Origin: Bog-950 sp046329535
GTDB lineage: Bacteria; Bacteroidota; Bacteroidia; Chitinophagales; LD1
Assembly: GCA_046329535.1 (NCBI GenBank)
Contig: JAXLUN010000003.1
Span: 1 to 64,000 of the forward strand
Length of the DNA: 64,000 nucleotides
Direction: 5' to 3'
In this document: positions 62,111 through 64,000 of the stretch, one piece after another
Layout of the letters: every line of letters begins with the position of its first letter
Numbering within the stretch: position 1 is the first letter of the stretch
The notes under the pieces: model-generated
The model's input: only the letters and a program-made list of their open reading frames with translations
The model's database searches: none
What the model was told of the DNA's origin: nothing
Translations under genes and position numbers: made by a program

Positions 62111-62370
62111 GCTTATGGTTTGGCGCAAACCATTTATGGGAAGGCGGGAATGGATTATGGTTTGGCGCGAACCGTTTATGGGAAGGCGGGAATGGATTAT
62201 GACTTGGCGCGAACCGTTTATGGGAAGGCGGGAATGATTTATGGGAAGATGCGAACGGCTTATGCCCTGGCGGGAACCGTTTATGGCCAGGCGGGAATGA
62301 CTTATGGCTTGGCGCGAACCGTTTATGGTAAGGCGGGAAGAAATTATGGCAGGGCGCGAACCTATTATGT
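62111..62370. repeat. 21-bp tandem repeat array, about 12 units
   Basis: TTATG recurs at 62113, 62134, 62155, 62176, 62197, 62218, 62239, 62260, 62281, 62302, 62323, 62344 and 62365: thirteen times with exactly 21 bases between each. Two alternating forms are seen, TTATGGtttGGCGCGAAcc and TTATGGgaaGGCGGGAAtg, so a 42-bp higher order exists. Long frames through it (YGLARTVYGKAGM-like) exist only because 21 is a multiple of three; no gene is supported. It lies between two divergent genes. Confidence 0.95.
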
Positions 62371-62414
62371 CCGATTTTGGGGAGGTTTGGTGTGTTAAAG
62401 TAGGGTATTAAGAT

Positions 62415-62453
62415 GTTAAAGTGTTAAGGTGTTAAGGTGTTAGGGTGTTAGGG
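62415..62453 (+). repeat. 8-bp microsatellite
   Basis: About five copies of GTTAAGGT with drift toward GTTAGGGT (GTTAAAGT, GTTAAGGT twice, GTTAGGGT, GTTAGGGT-like). It lies 124 bases before the next start codon; copy-number change could alter spacing in the region. The rest of 62454-62576 is T/A-rich without a clear promoter match. Confidence 0.8.
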
Positions 62454-62576
62454 TTGGTGGGGTATTGTCATGGAATTGTAAAAAACATTTTAGGCGGGGT
62501 AGGGTGTACAATATTGAAAAAGTGGTTCACGTTTTTGGATTGTATCCATTTTTAAAAAACAAAAAAACAAAAAACC

Positions 62577-63530
62577 ATGGAAACGATTCAATCGAATTTC
62601 AGATGCACACATGATGCGCTGTATGAGGGCTGCGACCAATTAGCCATTAACCTTTTTGAGGAGTTGGTGCTTATGGCCGGATTTAAAGCAAAATACACGG
62701 CCACTTTTATTGATGATTTTAAATTGAAGATTAAGCAGGCGCGGGAGTTGCCCGATGAGGACCAGCGAACCACGCAGCATGAGTTGCAGCGGATTGAGCT
62801 GGTGAAATTGACTAACAAAAAAGTGAGGAAGGTGCTAAACAGCCTTCGGCTGTATATACGCGATGCGTATAATGACCCGGATGTGAGACGGGTGAAGTTG
62901 CAGGATGCCGGATTTAACGATTATGAGGCGGCTATGAATTATAACTGGGAAAAGCTGCGCAGCTTTTTGCAGAAGGCCGTGACTTTTATTACCGCTAATA
63001 CTGCTGACCTGGAGGCGGGGGATAATATGCCGGCCGGTTTTGGTGCGCTGGTAGCCGGCTACCGGGATGATGTGGCCACCTTGGTGCCTGAATTTTTGAA
63101 TGAAAAGGAGAACACCCCGCAGGCTACGCAGGCGAAAACGGTGGCAAGCAATGCGTTGTATGCGCTGGCTATAGATATTTGTGAGGACGGGCAGCATGTG
63201 TTTGAAGATGACCCTGCTAAGCAGAAGCAGTTTGTGTGGGATGCTATTATGGAGATTGTGACCCCAACGGGTAAGGCGGGTTTAAAATTTGATGTGAAGG
63301 AGCAAGGCACGAATTTGCCTTTAGCAGGTGTTACTGCTAAGTTGCAGAAGGAGGGGGATGTGGAGATTAGCACCACTACGGATGCGGAGGGCAAGGGTAA
63401 GTTTGATAATATGGCTGCCGGCTTTTATACGGGTAAGTTGTTGCTGAATGATTTTGTGAGTTTGGAGTTTGAGTTGGAGATTAGCGCGGGGGTGACCAGT
63501 TTTAAGCATTGGGTGATGGTGCGGGTGTAG
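62577..63530 (+). CDS. unknown protein with C-terminal beta-sandwich (carboxypeptidase regulatory-like) domain
   Basis: A 317-residue protein without a signal peptide or membrane helix. Residues 1-215 look alpha-helical and acidic with no family I recognise. Residues 230-317 (GLKFDVKEQGTNLPLAGVTAKLQKEG partly quoted, TTTDAEGKGKFDNMAAGFYTGKLLLNDF) have the pattern of a CarboxypepD_reg/SpaA-like beta-sandwich, usually found outside the cytoplasm. It stands alone behind the repeat region and is followed by a strong terminator. The function is unknown. Confidence 0.75.
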   Translation: METIQSNFRCTHDALYEGCDQLAINLFEELVLMAGFKAKYTATFIDDFKLKIKQARELPDEDQRTTQHELQRIELVKLTNKKVRKVLNSLRLYIRDAYNDPDVRRVKLQDAGFNDYEAAMNYNWEKLRSFLQKAVTFITANTADLEAGDNMPAGFGALVAGYRDDVATLVPEFLNEKENTPQATQAKTVASNALYALAIDICEDGQHVFEDDPAKQKQFVWDAIMEIVTPTGKAGLKFDVKEQGTNLPLAGVTAKLQKEGDVEISTTTDAEGKGKFDNMAAGFYTGKLLLNDFVSLEFELEISAGVTSFKHWVMVRV

Positions 63531-63577
63531 GAGTGAATTGGACGAATTAGGAAATTGGACAAATGGACAAATGAGAG

Positions 63578-63603
63578 AGCCCCGCGATGCGGGGCTTTTT
63601 TTT
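63578..63603 (+). terminator. terminator after the unknown gene
   Basis: An 8-bp G/C stem (63578-63585 with 63589-63596), 3-base loop, followed by a run of eight T residues. Confidence 0.92.
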
Positions 63604-63716
63604 ATTGAGATACAAAGCATAAAAACACAAACCTGACAAAACTCATAACAAATAATTAATGCAGATTGGTTGATAATCCGGTTAAAGCGAAATACCTTCA
63701 CTACAAAACAAATGGT

Positions 63717-64000
63717 ATGCGAATATCTGTAACACTTTTTATGCTGCTGATGGCAGGAACTGTTTATTGCCAGAATGCGGCAGTGGTTGATTCGGTGAAG
63801 GGATATTATAATATAGAAACCCTGAATGGTGTGCCAAGAACTTTTGCCTTGTATGAAGTTTATGTGAGCGATACGGCACAGTTTGACAGTTTTCAGTTGA
63901 AGTTAGGGAATAACCTGACGGCCAACAATATAGTGGACAGCGTGTTTACGGCAGACCCGCAGTTGTTTGAACTGGACCTTGTGAGCCATCGCTTTTTTTA
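63717..64000 (+). CDS. secreted protein, 5' part only
   Basis: The first 94 residues of a protein cut by the window end. A signal peptide ends at TVYCQ (residues 1-19); the mature start NAAVVDSVKGYYNIETLNG is Ser/Thr/Asp-rich and beta-like. The frame begins at ATG 63717; the nearby ATG at 63712 runs into a stop after six codons. No family is recognised. Confidence 0.7.
   Translation, partial: MRISVTLFMLLMAGTVYCQNAAVVDSVKGYYNIETLNGVPRTFALYEVYVSDTAQFDSFQLKLGNNLTANNIVDSVFTADPQLFELDLVSHRFF

Noticed and set aside
62111..62370. CRISPR array
   Set aside because: Units are contiguous 21-bp repeats with no unique spacers and no cas genes nearby.
61932..62398. Open frames through the 21-bp repeats as genes
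   Set aside because: The frames stay open only because the repeat length is a multiple of three and contains few stops; no start context or homologue-like domain is seen.

Overview
The window comes from a Bacteroidota chromosome. The evidence is three proteins with type IX secretion (T9SS) C-terminal sorting domains, promoters of the Bacteroidota type (TTTG, about 19 bases, TAnnTTTG) and almost no Shine-Dalgarno sequences. Supporting genes are a clade II nitrous oxide reductase with a Sec/lipoprotein signal, the fused-cytochrome type of SdhC, and a sphingosine-phosphate-lyase-like enzyme. The order is not certain; a non-Bacteroidales lineage such as Chitinophagales or Cytophagales-like fits best. 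Nearly all of it is core chromosome, with one decayed accessory stretch (about 24.2-29.3 kb) and a repeat-rich patch near 62.1-62.5 kb.

Layout. 1-4.6 kb (minus strand) is a nitrogen-oxide block: unknown lipoprotein, RIC/ScdA iron-sulfur repair protein, Rrf2 regulator with three cysteines, cytochrome c lipoprotein, NosZ, and the start of a nos accessory gene. An FNR-like box and a motif shared between the two promoter regions suggest a small NO/N2O regulon. 4.8-12 kb: fasciclin lipoprotein, XerC-type recombinase, secreted PNGase F-like protein, ProC, a short-chain dehydrogenase and a large acyl-CoA dehydrogenase. 12.1-17.4 kb: sdhCAB, a saccharopine-dehydrogenase-like enzyme and tmRNA. 17.4-24.2 kb: DUF2804, two LysE-type exporters, a PLP lyase, an M23 peptidase and a membrane-anchored GT51 transglycosylase.

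24.2-29.3 kb holds a gene remnant, an AT-rich low-complexity stretch, a GC-rich double hairpin and a 4.1-kb surface-protein gene (MopE metal-binding motifs, DUF285 repeats, T9SS tail) broken by several frame changes within about 590 bases. 29.5-34.4 kb: Xaa-Pro aminopeptidase, PssA, PurS, RsmI, a CDF transporter, tRNA-Lys and a DUF2167 protein. 34.5-42.9 kb is rpoBC alone, with its own promoter and without rplKAJL. 43-49.6 kb is housekeeping (RNase HI, Fbp, aspartate kinase) plus two secreted proteins. 49.7-52.3 kb is a stand-alone rplD-rplW-rplB-rpsS-rplV block, an excised middle of the usual S10 operon.

52.4-64 kb: FadL-like porin, a kinase-fold-like unknown protein, threonine dehydrogenase, an ArsC-like protein, arginine-decarboxylase-like enzyme, ArgS, a TPR protein, 3-hydroxybutyryl-CoA dehydrogenase, a 13-fold tandem array of exactly 21 bp, and two poorly known genes. 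No CRISPR array, complete insertion sequence or prophage was seen. The most unusual points are the split ribosomal and polymerase operons, the shared palindromes of the NO/N2O block, the helically phased 21-bp array with a second trace copy 38 kb away, the unknown kinase-like protein and a terminator-like hairpin between rpoB and rpoC.
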